From a virus, in IMG/VR virus record IMGVR_UViG_3300030451_002410, positions 1 to 35,679 of that record: a stretch of 35,679 nt of DNA, one strand, 5' to 3'. A program made the position numbers and the translations under genes. Each line of letters begins with the position of its first letter. The stretch's first letter is position 1. The notes under the pieces were generated by a model. The model was not told the DNA's origin, did no database searches, and saw only the letters and a list, made by a program, of their open reading frames with translations. Of the stretch, positions 9,461 through 17,470 are shown in pieces.

Positions 9461-10056
9461 GCTCGTTTTTGATCAACGTCGAGACCGCTGGACAGCACCG
9501 CTGAACCAACAAACACCCGTCCATAGGCTATTGGCACAGGCAAGCCTTGCTTGGAGGTGTTGACTACATTGTTGAACACAAAAGATTCAAGCTTGGCCGC
9601 TTCTCGTCCACGCTCTAAACCCATGTCAGGTTGTGGCGAGATTGCCGTAGCAATACCTGACAAAATTAAAGAGCCACCAAGCAATCCAATCTTGGTTGCA
9701 AGAGTGCCTGCGATAGGCAAACCACCTGGCACAAGAGTTAAAGCGACTAAAGCAACCCCAGCCAAAATTTGCCCAGTACCGCGCCCAGCTCCAGCCACCA
9801 CGGGGGTGATGCTAAAAACTTCTTTGTCGCTAAAGGGCATCAGCAAAGAGCTAACATCCTGCTCAGTTACTTTTTCTTTGCTGACTGCTACGCGATAGCC
9901 AACACCATCTTTTTCACTATCAATAAGCCACTTTTCCAACCCTGGAAAGTTGACGCACAGTGCCTTGATTGCCTGCGCTGGTGTAGCTACATCAAACTCA
10001 AACCGGCATTGACCCAGCCGTTTACGCAGAGCGCCATAGACCTTAACGACTTTCAT
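9457..10056 (-). CDS. I: Tail assembly protein, lambda gpI-like
   Basis: 199 aa. The N-terminal 80 residues are a ubiquitin-like fold segment (VKVYGALRKRLGQCRFEFDV) typical of lambda gpI. A hydrophobic Gly/Ala/Leu stretch follows (about residues 95-140), and the C-terminus contains PVPIAYGRVFVGSAVLS, a conserved family end. gpI is needed for tail tip assembly but is not found in the mature particle in lambda. It overlaps the gpK-like gene by 14 nt and the gpJ-like gene by 4 nt. The call rests on sequence pattern plus the fixed L-K-I-J order. Confidence 0.9.
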   Translation of the reverse strand: MKVVKVYGALRKRLGQCRFEFDVATPAQAIKALCVNFPGLEKWLIDSEKDGVGYRVAVSKEKVTEQDVSSLLMPFSDKEVFSITPVVAGAGRGTGQILAGVALVALTLVPGGLPIAGTLATKIGLLGGSLILSGIATAISPQPDMGLERGREAAKLESFVFNNVVNTSKQGLPVPIAYGRVFVGSAVLSSGLDVDQKRA

Positions 10057-10759
10057 GCCTCAAGGCGCAGGCAGTGCTCTTGCCATAGTAACTGCTGCCA
10101 AGGGTGTAAACATCCCTGCTCGACAGCCTTCCTTGCACATGATGCAAGATCTGAGAATCACCTAGGTAGATCGCGGCGTGGTTCGGCAACGGTGAAACCA
10201 AATTCATCAAAATCAAGTCCCCAGGCTGCACCTCCTCTACTGAGATCTTGCGAAATCCCTCTGCCGCAAAGTTGTCCATATACAGGTTTTCGCCACGATC
10301 CCAAAACTTGTCTTGCCGGTGGTAGTCCCTTAGCTCAATCCCGTACTCCCTTGCGTACCAATCACGCACAAGCGTGTAGCAGTCCACCACTCCGAACGAA
10401 AACTCCCGCCCCACATACGGCAGCTCAAACCCAGCTGGTTCGCAGTAGCCCCACGCTTCAGTGTTTGGATTGACGATGAACCAAGGCAGCTCCGACTTCT
10501 CACAAGCCACTCGGTCAGCTGTTGACGGTTGAGGATTCGTGATCGGATGGCTATGCACAATCGCCACCACCTCGCCTTGGTCCTCTACTTCGTTCCAACC
10601 GCTGAGAACAAAGTGCTCATCAGGCGTTTGAGCGATGTTTTGGCACGGAAAGTATTTACGCCGTCCTTTGACGACAGCCACTAAGCCACAACACTCACGA
10701 GGCGCTTCAGCCTTAGCGTGCTCAAGAATCTCAGCCTTCATGGCTGCTGACAGCCGCAT
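10043..10759 (-). CDS. K: Tail tip assembly protein, lambda gpK-like (JAMM plus NlpC/P60)
   Basis: 238 aa from the ATG at 10759, which sits in a TGATG junction with gpL; a GTG one codon upstream is the alternative. The N-terminal JAB/JAMM domain shows Glu22, the HSH motif at 69-71, and Ser79 with Asp82, a complete zinc-protease signature. The C-terminal NlpC/P60 domain has catalytic Cys127 in VVDCYTLVRDWY and His194 in NHAAIYLG. In lambda, gpK acts in tail tip assembly, and the NlpC/P60 part is thought to cut peptidoglycan during entry. Both active sites look intact. Confidence 0.92.
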   Translation of the reverse strand: MRLSAAMKAEILEHAKAEAPRECCGLVAVVKGRRKYFPCQNIAQTPDEHFVLSGWNEVEDQGEVVAIVHSHPITNPQPSTADRVACEKSELPWFIVNPNTEAWGYCEPAGFELPYVGREFSFGVVDCYTLVRDWYAREYGIELRDYHRQDKFWDRGENLYMDNFAAEGFRKISVEEVQPGDLILMNLVSPLPNHAAIYLGDSQILHHVQGRLSSRDVYTLGSSYYGKSTACALRHESR

Positions 10760-11796
10760 CACTTGGTAAGACCTGCACCAGGGAATGACCCAAACGGAAG
10801 CTCAGCGTTATCGCCAAAACGGCACTTACAGCTCGCAATACGCTTGCCGCACACGTCTTCAGCGTCAGTTGTCACGCCCTCGTTGTTCACGTCAAAGCGC
10901 CTGAAGTTGACGCCATCAATGTCCTTGCCTGGGCCGGTAGACGGGTTGTAGCCGCACTCAGTTGACTTGTAGATCCACTGGCAAACGTTGGCGATGACCT
11001 GACGTTTCGGCAGCTTTTGACCAGCCAAATCAAACTTGCTAGCCAGCTCAAACGTCACTGTGTCGCGTGATTCACTTGCTTTGCGGTCAATAAACCAACG
11101 CTCTTGCGGGAACTGAGCGTTTGGATCAGGCACCCCGCTGGGATTGTTCAAAGTCCTGAAGTTAAACGTGTCGCCAGCCTGCGTTATCAAGGTGTCGCCA
11201 CCTTGCGTGATCGCAACGTTGTCAAAGCTGAAGTTGATGTCATCAAGGTATTTTTTCAGCGTGCGGATACGCCGAACCTCCGCTCCACCAAGGTCATTGC
11301 CCGCTGTTGTTGTATTTACCAACGCAAGCAGCACCGTCATAGTGCTGTCGAGATTGCTAACCGTCAGAGTTGGACGTGGCAGCGTGCCAGTGCTGGTGTA
11401 CTCAAATCCTTCTGCCTTGACCGGCAACCGTGTGTACTCGTTGCCGTTGAAAACTACGTTGATGTTTTGGTTGTTGTCATTGCGACTCATGCCACCGTGC
11501 CAGCGGTACACGTCTGAGCTGCCATGCAGGCTGCTGTCCAGACGCAGTTCAAACAGCTCGATGACTGCGCTAGGAGCAAGTTTCAGCAGCTCGTCGTAAA
11601 CGCTGCTGATTGCAGTCCAAACACACGTTCCATCCGTAACCGTGCTGGCTATATCTGTGGGCCATGTCGGCTCTGAGCTGCCTGTCGTTCCAGCAGTGGT
11701 GCAGCGAAACCACAAGCCAGTTCCATACGAGACTGTGGGGCGACGAACGTCACCAACAGAAAAAGAAGCGTTAGCGGCCCAAACCTCTACTGGCAT
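10759..11796 (-). CDS. L: Tail tip protein, lambda gpL-like, with an N-terminal carbohydrate-binding-like extension
   Basis: 345 aa from ATG 11796 (TGATG with gpM). The C-terminal two-thirds match lambda gpL, ending in a cysteine cluster (CQW, TECGY, VCGKRIASCKC) that holds an iron-sulfur cluster in lambda. The first about 63 residues are extra: VWAANASFSVGDVRRPTVSY, then GLWFRCTTAGTTGSSEPTWP, then VTDGTCVWTAI. This pattern resembles small chitin/cellulose-binding (CBM5/12-like) modules often attached to phage proteins. That part is inferred from motif spacing. gpL plugs or closes the tail tip between gpM and the gpK, gpI and gpJ products. Confidence 0.88.
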   Translation of the reverse strand: MPVEVWAANASFSVGDVRRPTVSYGTGLWFRCTTAGTTGSSEPTWPTDIASTVTDGTCVWTAISSVYDELLKLAPSAVIELFELRLDSSLHGSSDVYRWHGGMSRNDNNQNINVVFNGNEYTRLPVKAEGFEYTSTGTLPRPTLTVSNLDSTMTVLLALVNTTTAGNDLGGAEVRRIRTLKKYLDDINFSFDNVAITQGGDTLITQAGDTFNFRTLNNPSGVPDPNAQFPQERWFIDRKASESRDTVTFELASKFDLAGQKLPKRQVIANVCQWIYKSTECGYNPSTGPGKDIDGVNFRRFDVNNEGVTTDAEDVCGKRIASCKCRFGDNAELPFGSFPGAGLTK

Positions 11797-12137
11797 CACG
11801 GTTCAAAGACTTCGCGGAACGTTGTCTGAATTGTGGCGCGGTTCAAGTAAGGAATCGACTTGCTCCACGTCTCACAGACAAACTTCGAGCTTTGGCTTTC
11901 TCCTGGCGGTGTGAAGTCGAATGGAGCGTTGTCGTCTGCACGAGCGTCCAAAAACGTTTCGATGGTATCGGCGTCAGACTCAGACACCTCAAACGTCAAG
12001 TTGTAAGTCTTGGGGTTTTGATTAAGGCCAAAAGTCAGACGGGCTTCGTAGCCATCAGAAAATTGCACCTTGCGAACGCTTGGTGCGCTGCGCTTTTGCA
12101 GCCCATAAGTCGGTGTAATTGAAGGGAAGGTGGCCAT
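11796..12137 (-). CDS. M: Minor tail protein, lambda gpM-like
   Basis: 113 aa, the usual length for the phage minor tail family. Typical features are KVQFSDGYEARLTFGLNQNPKT near residues 23-44, FDFTPPGE near 73-80, and a C-terminus ending in TTFREVFEP. gpM forms a ring at the distal end of the tail tube that recruits gpL. The ATG overlaps the stop of the tape measure gene by one base (TAATG) and its own stop is coupled to gpL. Identification is from both sequence pattern and order. Confidence 0.88.
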   Translation of the reverse strand: MATFPSITPTYGLQKRSAPSVRKVQFSDGYEARLTFGLNQNPKTYNLTFEVSESDADTIETFLDARADDNAPFDFTPPGESQSSKFVCETWSKSIPYLNRATIQTTFREVFEP

Positions 12138-14329
12138 TAGCTTGCGAGAAGACCGCCAGGACGTTTCTGCTTGATTAACTCAGCTTGCACTGCAGCGCCA
12201 AGCATCCTGCCAAGTTGTGCTGCTTGATCGGAGTCGCCTTCAACAGATGAACCAGAAGCATCCACGTTTACGGTCACGTTAGCTCCGCCCATTGCATGGT
12301 TCGGAGTAATGCCCCCAGAGACCCCAGGCGTGAAAATTTCCGGGCCTCTTTCCCCAACGATGTAAGACCTACCACCTTTAACAGGCCCGCCGTTAGCCCT
12401 AAAGATGTCACCGATTGCGCCGAAGATCCCGGTGCCCGATTCCTCACCAAAGCCAAAACTGCCAAGCGCAAAATTCATCAGCTGACGGCTTGCGGAGTTC
12501 AAAACGCTGACTAGAGCTTCACTTGCGCTTGTAGCGCCCAAAAGTGCGCCCGTTATTTCCTGCTCAATAGTTTGGCCGATTGCTGCATACAGTTCATTGA
12601 GGCGTCGTGCCGCCTCTTCCTGCGCTTTCGCCGCATCATCCGCAGCCTTCTTCCTCTTCTTTTCTTCTTCTGTGTTTCGCCGTGTTTGCTCTTGTTGGTG
12701 GAACAATTCGCCAGTTAGCTTGATAGCTTCATCAACCAAAGCGGCATTGTCTTCTGTTCTAATTCTTGTCAGAGCAGCGATGTCGTTAATAAGTTGTTGC
12801 TGCCGCCGCATTTCCGGCGTACTCTGCTTCTCGACCGCAACCTTGTCTTTAAGGGTTTGTACTTGACCTTTTAAGCTGGCGAGAGGATCTGTCTTACTTG
12901 TAGTTCCTGCTAAAGCGCCCCCTGTTGGCGTAATCACATTGGCAGGGGGTTGAGTGGTAGTCACTGCCGTTTGCACCGCTGATGCCGCTTGCGCTGCTTC
13001 AAAAATCTCTTGCGCACGGGCCTCAACTGCATCTCGATCTCCCCGCCTAGTTCCACGCCCCATCGTGACACCTAACTCTTTGCGTGCCTGTCTTCTTGCC
13101 GCGTTCATTTGGAACATCTCAGTCAACTTCGCAACCGCTTTTGTTGCAGCAGAAAGAACGTCGTTGATCATTCCCAGCAGCCCACTAATCGCAGGCCCAA
13201 GAACTTGATCTAGCCCTCTGACAAGCGTCGTGATGTTGTTGACAATCTGACTTATCTGAGACGAAACCGTCTGCCCCATGATGTCGGCAGCATCGCCAGC
13301 GGCACCCGTTGCGTTTTTCTGATTGTCTAGGTTCTTGTTAAAAGTAACTAGATCATCATTGATCAAAGGCATCAAAGCCTTCAAGGCATCGACAGAACCG
13401 AACAGCTTGGTGATCTCTACCTCGCTGCCGCCTGTTTTCTGAATCACATCCTCCAAGAATCCGCCGAATCCCTTGGTCTTGATTGCAGCACTGCTGAAGT
13501 CCAGGCCTAACCGTTTCGCTGCCTTCGCTGCTTCACTCGTCGGTTTGACGATAGAGGCAATGACTTGGTTGATACCTGAGAACGTACTTTCAACTGGAAC
13601 ACCCTGTGCGGTAACGGTTGAGATTGCTGCGTTCAACTCATCAATACCGACACCCGCAGCGGCTGCAATCGGAGCGACACGACCGATTTGGCTTGCGTAC
13701 TGCCCGACAACAATTTTGCCGTCGTTCTGAGTCTGAACAAAGCCGTCAACGATTTTGCTGACGCTATCGGTCGTCAAGCCGAAAGCGTTCATCACACTCG
13801 TTGCCGCATCGGAAACTGTGCCGATGTCGGTCATACCGCCAACAGCGCCAAGCAATGACGCTTCAAGAATCTTGGTGATGTCTGCGGCTTTTCCGAAGCC
13901 CGCAGAAGCAACGTCGTAAGAAGCGGCCAACAGCTCATTAGTGCTCGCTAAGCCGCCTGTCCTGGCAACAACACCAACCAACTGGCCCTCAAGGGTTTTT
14001 ACATCGACGCCAAGTGTCTTAACTGCGGCCCTTGCCTTATCTGCCTCAACGAAACCCTTAAATCCTCCAACAACAGCTCCTGCTGCTGTTGCCACTAAAG
14101 ACAAGGGGCCAAGAATACCTTTTACCGCTACGCCTAATGCTTTCGCGCTAACTCCAGCTGCCCCAGCCCCTTGGCTGAAAGCTTTCATGCCTGTGGTCGC
14201 CTTTCTTGACGAACCCCCGCTGTTTTTTAACGCAACCTCAAGTTTGCGGACCTGCTCCTCAAGTTTCGCGACCTTACGGTTCGCGTCGGCAGTTTCAACC
14301 CTAAACCTGAGGACGGTTTCCTGAGCCAC
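12137..14329 (-). CDS. Tail tape measure protein
   Basis: 730 aa from a GTG start preceded by a GGGTGG ribosome-binding candidate. The N-terminus is a coiled coil (ANRKVAKLEEQVRKLEVALK). Ala/Gly-rich hydrophobic segments follow around residues 65-90, then a TP901-type core with DAATSVMNAFGL near 170-190. A second coiled coil lies near 510-600 (EEKKRKKAADDAAKAQEEAA). The C-terminal ANGGPVKGGRSYIVGERGPE segment is a widespread end motif in tape measures. At about 0.15 nm per residue it predicts a tail of roughly 110 nm. Internal predicted membrane segments fit a role in DNA ejection. Confidence 0.92.
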   Translation of the reverse strand: MAQETVLRFRVETADANRKVAKLEEQVRKLEVALKNSGGSSRKATTGMKAFSQGAGAAGVSAKALGVAVKGILGPLSLVATAAGAVVGGFKGFVEADKARAAVKTLGVDVKTLEGQLVGVVARTGGLASTNELLAASYDVASAGFGKAADITKILEASLLGAVGGMTDIGTVSDAATSVMNAFGLTTDSVSKIVDGFVQTQNDGKIVVGQYASQIGRVAPIAAAAGVGIDELNAAISTVTAQGVPVESTFSGINQVIASIVKPTSEAAKAAKRLGLDFSSAAIKTKGFGGFLEDVIQKTGGSEVEITKLFGSVDALKALMPLINDDLVTFNKNLDNQKNATGAAGDAADIMGQTVSSQISQIVNNITTLVRGLDQVLGPAISGLLGMINDVLSAATKAVAKLTEMFQMNAARRQARKELGVTMGRGTRRGDRDAVEARAQEIFEAAQAASAVQTAVTTTQPPANVITPTGGALAGTTSKTDPLASLKGQVQTLKDKVAVEKQSTPEMRRQQQLINDIAALTRIRTEDNAALVDEAIKLTGELFHQQEQTRRNTEEEKKRKKAADDAAKAQEEAARRLNELYAAIGQTIEQEITGALLGATSASEALVSVLNSASRQLMNFALGSFGFGEESGTGIFGAIGDIFRANGGPVKGGRSYIVGERGPEIFTPGVSGGITPNHAMGGANVTVNVDASGSSVEGDSDQAAQLGRMLGAAVQAELIKQKRPGGLLAS

Positions 14330-14353
14330 GAGCCACCCGGCGATAAGTCAATC

Positions 14354-14542
14354 TTACCGCCGTCTAAGCTTTGCGCGCTCCATTGTTTTTTCTTGCTCCT
14401 CACCCTTGATTTGAAAGTAAGCAGCGAAGTGGACAAGCTCCGCATCGGTCAATTCCGTGCGAAGCCTGCTGACTGTCATTCCTAATTCGCAGGCCAAGAA
14501 GAACTCAAAGAAAGTCCACCTGTCCTGCTTCAGTCGTTTTTT
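14354..14542 (-). CDS. Frameshift extension of the tail assembly chaperone (gpT part of gpGT)
   Basis: This frame is entered by a -1 slip at the A AAA AAC heptamer (14542 to 14536) near the end of the 118-aa gpG-like gene. It then runs R-L-K-Q-D-R-W..., contains TVSRLRTELTDAELVHFAAY, and ends at TAA 14356-14354, adding 60 residues for a 177-aa fusion. The segment resembles the T domain of siphovirus chaperones, with its xLTxxELxxWxAYF-like motif, and has no credible start of its own. In lambda the gpG/gpGT pair coats and escorts the tape measure protein, whose gene starts 24 nt downstream here. Confidence 0.85.
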   Translation of the reverse strand, partial: KKRLKQDRWTFFEFFLACELGMTVSRLRTELTDAELVHFAAYFQIKGEEQEKTMERAKLRRR

Positions 14543-14886
14543 GCGTCTTCGATGCTTTGGCTTTCATCGGCTACGCCAAATAAGAACAGCTCAAGCTCGT
14601 TCAACACAGTCTCTGGCAAACCGCGTTGCAGTTTCGCTACATCAGCGCCAGCAAACGGTTTAGTCCCGTCTTCCAACTCAGCCATCTCACACAGCATTTG
14701 CGTGCTGATGTCTAGCGCCTCGTCCGTACCAGCGAGTTGCTGTGCTTTCTTGCGATTGGCACGGGTGATGGGCTTGAAATAAAGATCCCGCGTTGCTCCT
14801 GACGGAAGCGTCAAAACAAACTTGCGGCGCTGGTTAAGGTCAAACGCCTCAACCAGCTCATCCACAAATCGCTTAGAAGCAGGCAT
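14530..14886 (-). CDS. G: Tail assembly chaperone, gpG-like
   Basis: 118 aa. The sequence (RKFVLTLPSGATRDLYFKPITRANRKKAQQLAG, here given in brief) matches the alpha-rich gpG class: a short beta start, then helices, then an acidic C-terminus ending SQSIEDAKND. It lies between the tail tube gene and the tape measure gene, the conserved place for this chaperone. Its last codons contain the slippery heptamer that produces the longer gpGT form. An unusually AT-rich 37-nt gap separates it from the tail tube gene upstream. Confidence 0.88.
   Translation of the reverse strand: MPASKRFVDELVEAFDLNQRRKFVLTLPSGATRDLYFKPITRANRKKAQQLAGTDEALDISTQMLCEMAELEDGTKPFAGADVAKLQRGLPETVLNELELFLFGVADESQSIEDAKND
14536..14542 (-). 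promoter_or_regulatory. Programmed -1 frameshift slippery heptamer A AAA AAC
   Basis: Reading the minus strand, the zero-frame codons are GCA AAA AAC GAC TGA. The heptamer A AAA AAC fits the X XXY YYZ rule exactly. A -1 slip gives AAA AAA CGA CTG and opens a 60-codon frame. The site is 4 codons before the gpG stop, as in many siphoviruses. No clear upstream SD-like stimulator was identified by eye. Confidence 0.85.
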
Positions 14887-14923
14887 TTAATAGCTTGAAC
14901 AATACGTTCAAACTATAGCCTTA

Positions 14924-15346
14924 TCACTGAAGGTTGCCGGTGATGGTGCCGCTTGTGATGAAATTGCAGGTCACGATGTCAATCTCACCAACAGTGGAAG
15001 TAACTTCCATGTCAGTGATGATTCCAGCGAAACTCACAGAATCAGTGCCAGTAGATGTGCCGGTAGTAAACAGCTCAAACGTGGCGTCTGCAGGATCCGC
15101 AGTGGTCAAAACATCTTCGAGGAAAGCAGCTTGGCCGGTAGCGTCAGGGTCATAGACCAGCTCAACAGTGCCGGAGCCGCTAATCATGCTGCCAACAAAG
15201 CTGCGGAAGGTGTCGCCGTGCTTGGAGACATCCAACGTTTCCTTGGTGGTTGAAAGGCTCCAGCTGCGTGTGCCAACAATGGTGGCGTTGCTTGAGCCAG
15301 CGGCGTCAAATTGAACTGCGCCTTGCTCTCCGCGAAGTACGGCCAT
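14924..15346 (-). CDS. V: Major tail tube protein
   Basis: 140 aa. The protein is almost all beta, with SLSTTKETLDVSKHGDTFRS near residues 29-48, a pattern typical of siphovirus tail tube proteins, followed by GSMISGSGTVELVYDP. The C-terminus has VSFAGIITDMEVTSTVGEID then VTCNFITSGTITG, another hallmark of this fold. It lies between the tail terminator and chaperone genes, where lambda gpV sits. It lacks the extra Ig-like domain of lambda gpV. Stacked hexameric rings of this protein would form the tail tube. Confidence 0.88.
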   Translation of the reverse strand: MAVLRGEQGAVQFDAAGSSNATIVGTRSWSLSTTKETLDVSKHGDTFRSFVGSMISGSGTVELVYDPDATGQAAFLEDVLTTADPADATFELFTTGTSTGTDSVSFAGIITDMEVTSTVGEIDIVTCNFITSGTITGNLQ

Positions 15347-15348
15347 GG

Positions 15349-15774
15349 TCAGAGTTCCTCGATAAATTCAAAGGCCACACGGACCTGTGTTTGGAAGTAA
15401 CCCTCGGGACTTGGCGAAGCCAAAGCCTCTGGGCCAGAAGGAGCGTCGAAGTAGACCCCCGACACGATAACTCGATTATACAAATCCCGAATGCGTTTAC
15501 CAATGACAAGGTTGGCTCCAGGCCCTACGCCTTTGCCGGAAAATATGTTCATCACGAGAAGGCCGACAATCCGGTTTTGGGAGTTAGTTGTCAGACCTTG
15601 GCCTAGATATTCGTTTGCCCCGAAGGTTGTTAGGCACTGCACCCATGAGCTGTTCGGCGTTGGCTCATACGCCATGTTGTGAAACACGACAGGGATGGCC
15701 GGACTGTTAGCAAGCTCAGTCGCAAGCCTGCCTTCGATCGTGGCCCTGATGGAGTTGAGATCAGCAGCAGCCAT
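15349..15774 (-). CDS. U: Tail terminator protein (gpU-like, DUF4128 type)
   Basis: 141 aa. The N-terminus MAAADLNSIRATIEGRLATE is followed by a conserved SSWVQCLTTFGANEYLGQG segment and then RIVGLLVMNIFSGKGVGPG, the signature of the tail-terminator family that includes lambda gpU. It caps the tail tube and joins it to the connector. The gap to the tail tube gene is 2 nt. The family is recognised from sequence pattern and order. Confidence 0.85.
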   Translation of the reverse strand: MAAADLNSIRATIEGRLATELANSPAIPVVFHNMAYEPTPNSSWVQCLTTFGANEYLGQGLTTNSQNRIVGLLVMNIFSGKGVGPGANLVIGKRIRDLYNRVIVSGVYFDAPSGPEALASPSPEGYFQTQVRVAFEFIEEL

Positions 15775-15777
15775 GCG

Positions 15778-16221
15778 TCACCTGTTTGCAATCTTGTTGT
15801 ACTCGCGCTTCACCCATGACTCAAGCTCCTTAGCGATGAGATCAGGAAAGCCGGGGACTGTGCCCTGTCTTGTACGGAACTGTCCTTTCCAAGATGGCGG
15901 CAGGTTCGTTCCATAGATCACCGGCTCGGCGTATTCCATGTTGTTGGTCACTTCTCCTTTGGCCGGATCAGATTGCCAAGCGTTGCGCAAACGACCGCCG
16001 ACATGCTCGTCAATAGACTTTTTAAGGGGGACGGTTTTGCCGTTCACCTTGAAGAACTCCGGCATTTCATCAAGCTCTGCCTGCGAGTAGTTGCTCTTTG
16101 AGAAAACAGGCGTCTTTTCCTTTAGTCGCTTCTCAGCTTCAAGCGTCGTAGCAGCAACCAAGATCCGCAGGCTCTCGCGGTAGTAGTCACCGATTTCATC
16201 TAGCGGGATCTCGCGTGCCAT
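15778..16221 (-). CDS. Tail completion / minor tail protein (gpZ or HK97 gp10-like)
   Basis: 147 aa. A helical N-terminus (REIPLDEIGDYYRESLRILV) is followed by LKEKTPVFSK, then GGRLRNAWQ, then VTNNMEYAEPVIYGTNLPPSW. The order 'PV...G.L+.SW...N...YA..+E.G' is the common pattern of the HK97 gp10 / lambda gpZ family. These proteins act at the head-tail interface. It sits 2 nt upstream of the 16224 gene and 3 nt from the tail terminator gene. Confidence 0.8.
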   Translation of the reverse strand: MAREIPLDEIGDYYRESLRILVAATTLEAEKRLKEKTPVFSKSNYSQAELDEMPEFFKVNGKTVPLKKSIDEHVGGRLRNAWQSDPAKGEVTNNMEYAEPVIYGTNLPPSWKGQFRTRQGTVPGFPDLIAKELESWVKREYNKIANR

Positions 16222-16223
16222 CG

Positions 16224-16580
16224 TTATGCCCTCAGAATCAGTTCATGAGTGATCGCAGTGTTGTCCTGCTCCGTCGTCTCCACACGGATAATCTGATGAA
16301 CAACGCTGCCAATAACGACGCGATCCTTAGTCTCAGGGGCAGTCGTGAGGTCATCGGCTGCAACCGTGAGACGCTTGTCACCAGCCTGCACCAGCTCGTT
16401 CACCTCGCGCAGGTTTACATCTTCAAGGATGCCTTTGATCGTCGTGTCGCTTTCGCTTTCCGTGATCGCGCCGGTTGTGGTGTTGTAGCTACCAGCCGTG
16501 ACGATGCGCACGGTCACATCACCGCCGAACTTAGTGATGACCTTGCTTGAAACTTTTTTTAAGGAATCAACAAGCGCCAT
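16224..16580 (-). CDS. Head-tail stopper / neck protein candidate
   Basis: 118 aa, beta-rich, with GGDVTVRIVTAGSYNTTTGA at residues 19-38, ILEDVNLREVNELVQAGDKRL near 51-71, and DRVVIGSVVHQIIRVETTEQ near 87-106. This layout matches stopper proteins of the HK97 gp7 / SPP1 gp16 / lambda FII type, which close the portal before tail joining. The name is inferred from pattern and from its position between the connector and the completion gene. Confidence 0.72.
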   Translation of the reverse strand: MALVDSLKKVSSKVITKFGGDVTVRIVTAGSYNTTTGAITESESDTTIKGILEDVNLREVNELVQAGDKRLTVAADDLTTAPETKDRVVIGSVVHQIIRVETTEQDNTAITHELILRA

Positions 16581-16810
16581 CAGAGGTTATAGGCAATGCA
16601 AGCGCCACTGGTCAGCGTGATGCTTGTGATAATTCCGCAGATGTAAGTGTCAGCCACAAAGGTTTCACCAGCCAAGCTGTTGCCGGTTGCATTCTTCACC
16701 GTGATCGCGCTGATCACAGTGTCTTCCTTGAAATACACCTTGCTGAACCTGCCGGTGTGCGCAGCAGTATCAGAAATAAACTCGAAGCCACCTGAGAGAT
16801 CTGCGTACAT
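16580..16810 (-). CDS. Small structural protein, unknown
   Basis: 76 aa, mostly beta, with no charge clusters: a SGGFEFISDTAAHTGRF start, VISAITVKNATGNSLAGETF in the middle, and an ICGIITSITLTSGACIAYNL end. In tailed phages, proteins with a final 'I..I.LTSG..I.Y' end are small particle proteins found near connectors (a general observation, not a family I can name). Its ATG is 2 nt after the upstream connector gene, and its stop shares a base with the next start. Confidence 0.7.
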   Translation of the reverse strand: MYADLSGGFEFISDTAAHTGRFSKVYFKEDTVISAITVKNATGNSLAGETFVADTYICGIITSITLTSGACIAYNL

Positions 16811-16812
16811 GG

Positions 16813-17373
16813 TCAGCTCCGTTTGATAGCGATGTTGCCTGGTCCACTAATTCTAAGCCCCGTCAGATACCGTTCAAGCAAAGGGGGCACACGATCAGCA
16901 CCAACTGCACCTGTCTTGTCAGGAGTTACGTTGAGGTTGCCGATTTGGACGTTCTTAAAATCTTCGAGGCCGCTCAACCCGATGCCGTCTTTGTTGTTGT
17001 TCAGGTAGACAGCAAGAACAACCTGCGCACGCTTGACCTGATCTGGAATCTCGGTGTCGGTGAAGTAATCCTCAGAGATGCGGAAAGGAAAGCCAGTGGC
17101 GTACGTGTTGACGTAGGTATCGGGCTTTCGCACGCCAGTACGCGGCCATTGCAGTGCTTGCGTATCGGTAGCGCGTGCGCCTATGAACCGCTCACGATCC
17201 AATCGTTGTGTTGCGGTGTATAGAGCCCGGTTCTTTTGGTCAGTGGTAGCAGAGGCCCATGCGGTCACATCTGCATCCTCGACCATGCCATCAACAATGT
17301 CCTGAGCGTCACTTAGCGTCAGGTAGCTGTTGGCGCTTGCGCCGCCCGCTGTTGCGTCGATTGTTACTGCCAT
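16813..17373 (-). CDS. Head-tail connector / adaptor protein (DnaT-like annotated family)
   Basis: 186 aa. It begins MAVTIDATAGGASANSYLTL, followed by a helical core with NRALYTATQRLDRERFIGAR and ALQWPRTGV, then a helix with VKRAQVVLAVYL. This is the phage protein family often labelled 'DnaT-like ssDNA-binding', although its fixed place between capsid and neck genes points to a connector adaptor (lambda gpW / HK97 gp6 role). I favour the structural role. The C-terminus PPLLERYLTGLR is typical. It overlaps the small 53-aa gene by 65 nt. Confidence 0.8.
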   Translation of the reverse strand: MAVTIDATAGGASANSYLTLSDAQDIVDGMVEDADVTAWASATTDQKNRALYTATQRLDRERFIGARATDTQALQWPRTGVRKPDTYVNTYATGFPFRISEDYFTDTEIPDQVKRAQVVLAVYLNNNKDGIGLSGLEDFKNVQIGNLNVTPDKTGAVGADRVPPLLERYLTGLRISGPGNIAIKRS

Positions 17374-17470
17374 CGGGCGTCACAGTAGAAGTCTTGCGTT
17401 TGGGGGTAGAGGCCACCACTTTCGCAGCAGCCTCACGTTCCCGCATTCGCTTGAAAGCGAAAAGACCCAT
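17309..17470 (-). CDS. Small basic protein between decoration and connector genes
   Basis: 53 aa, found by following the TGATG junction at the end of the 17470-17832 gene. It starts MGLFAFKRMREREAAAKVVA and continues with a Lys/Arg-rich tail. The 3' third overlaps the connector gene in another frame, and it ends at TGA 17311-17309. A short basic gene is often present at this place in siphovirus head clusters. No domain is recognisable. The coupled start and compositional bias support translation, but the overlap with the next gene keeps confidence moderate. Confidence 0.55.
   Translation of the reverse strand: MGLFAFKRMREREAAAKVVASTPKRKTSTVTPDGSNNRRNSGRRKRQQLPDAK

Noticed and set aside
9769-10473. 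234-codon open frame on the plus strand
   Set aside because: It is antisense to the gpI and gpK-like genes, has a biased Ser/Pro/His/Arg composition and no start signal; the minus-strand genes show clear family motifs.
14227-14445. 72-codon ORF starting ATG 14445 as an independent gene
   Set aside because: It reads Arg/Ser-rich shadow sequence in another frame; the real product of this interval is the -1 frameshift T extension, which ends at 14354.
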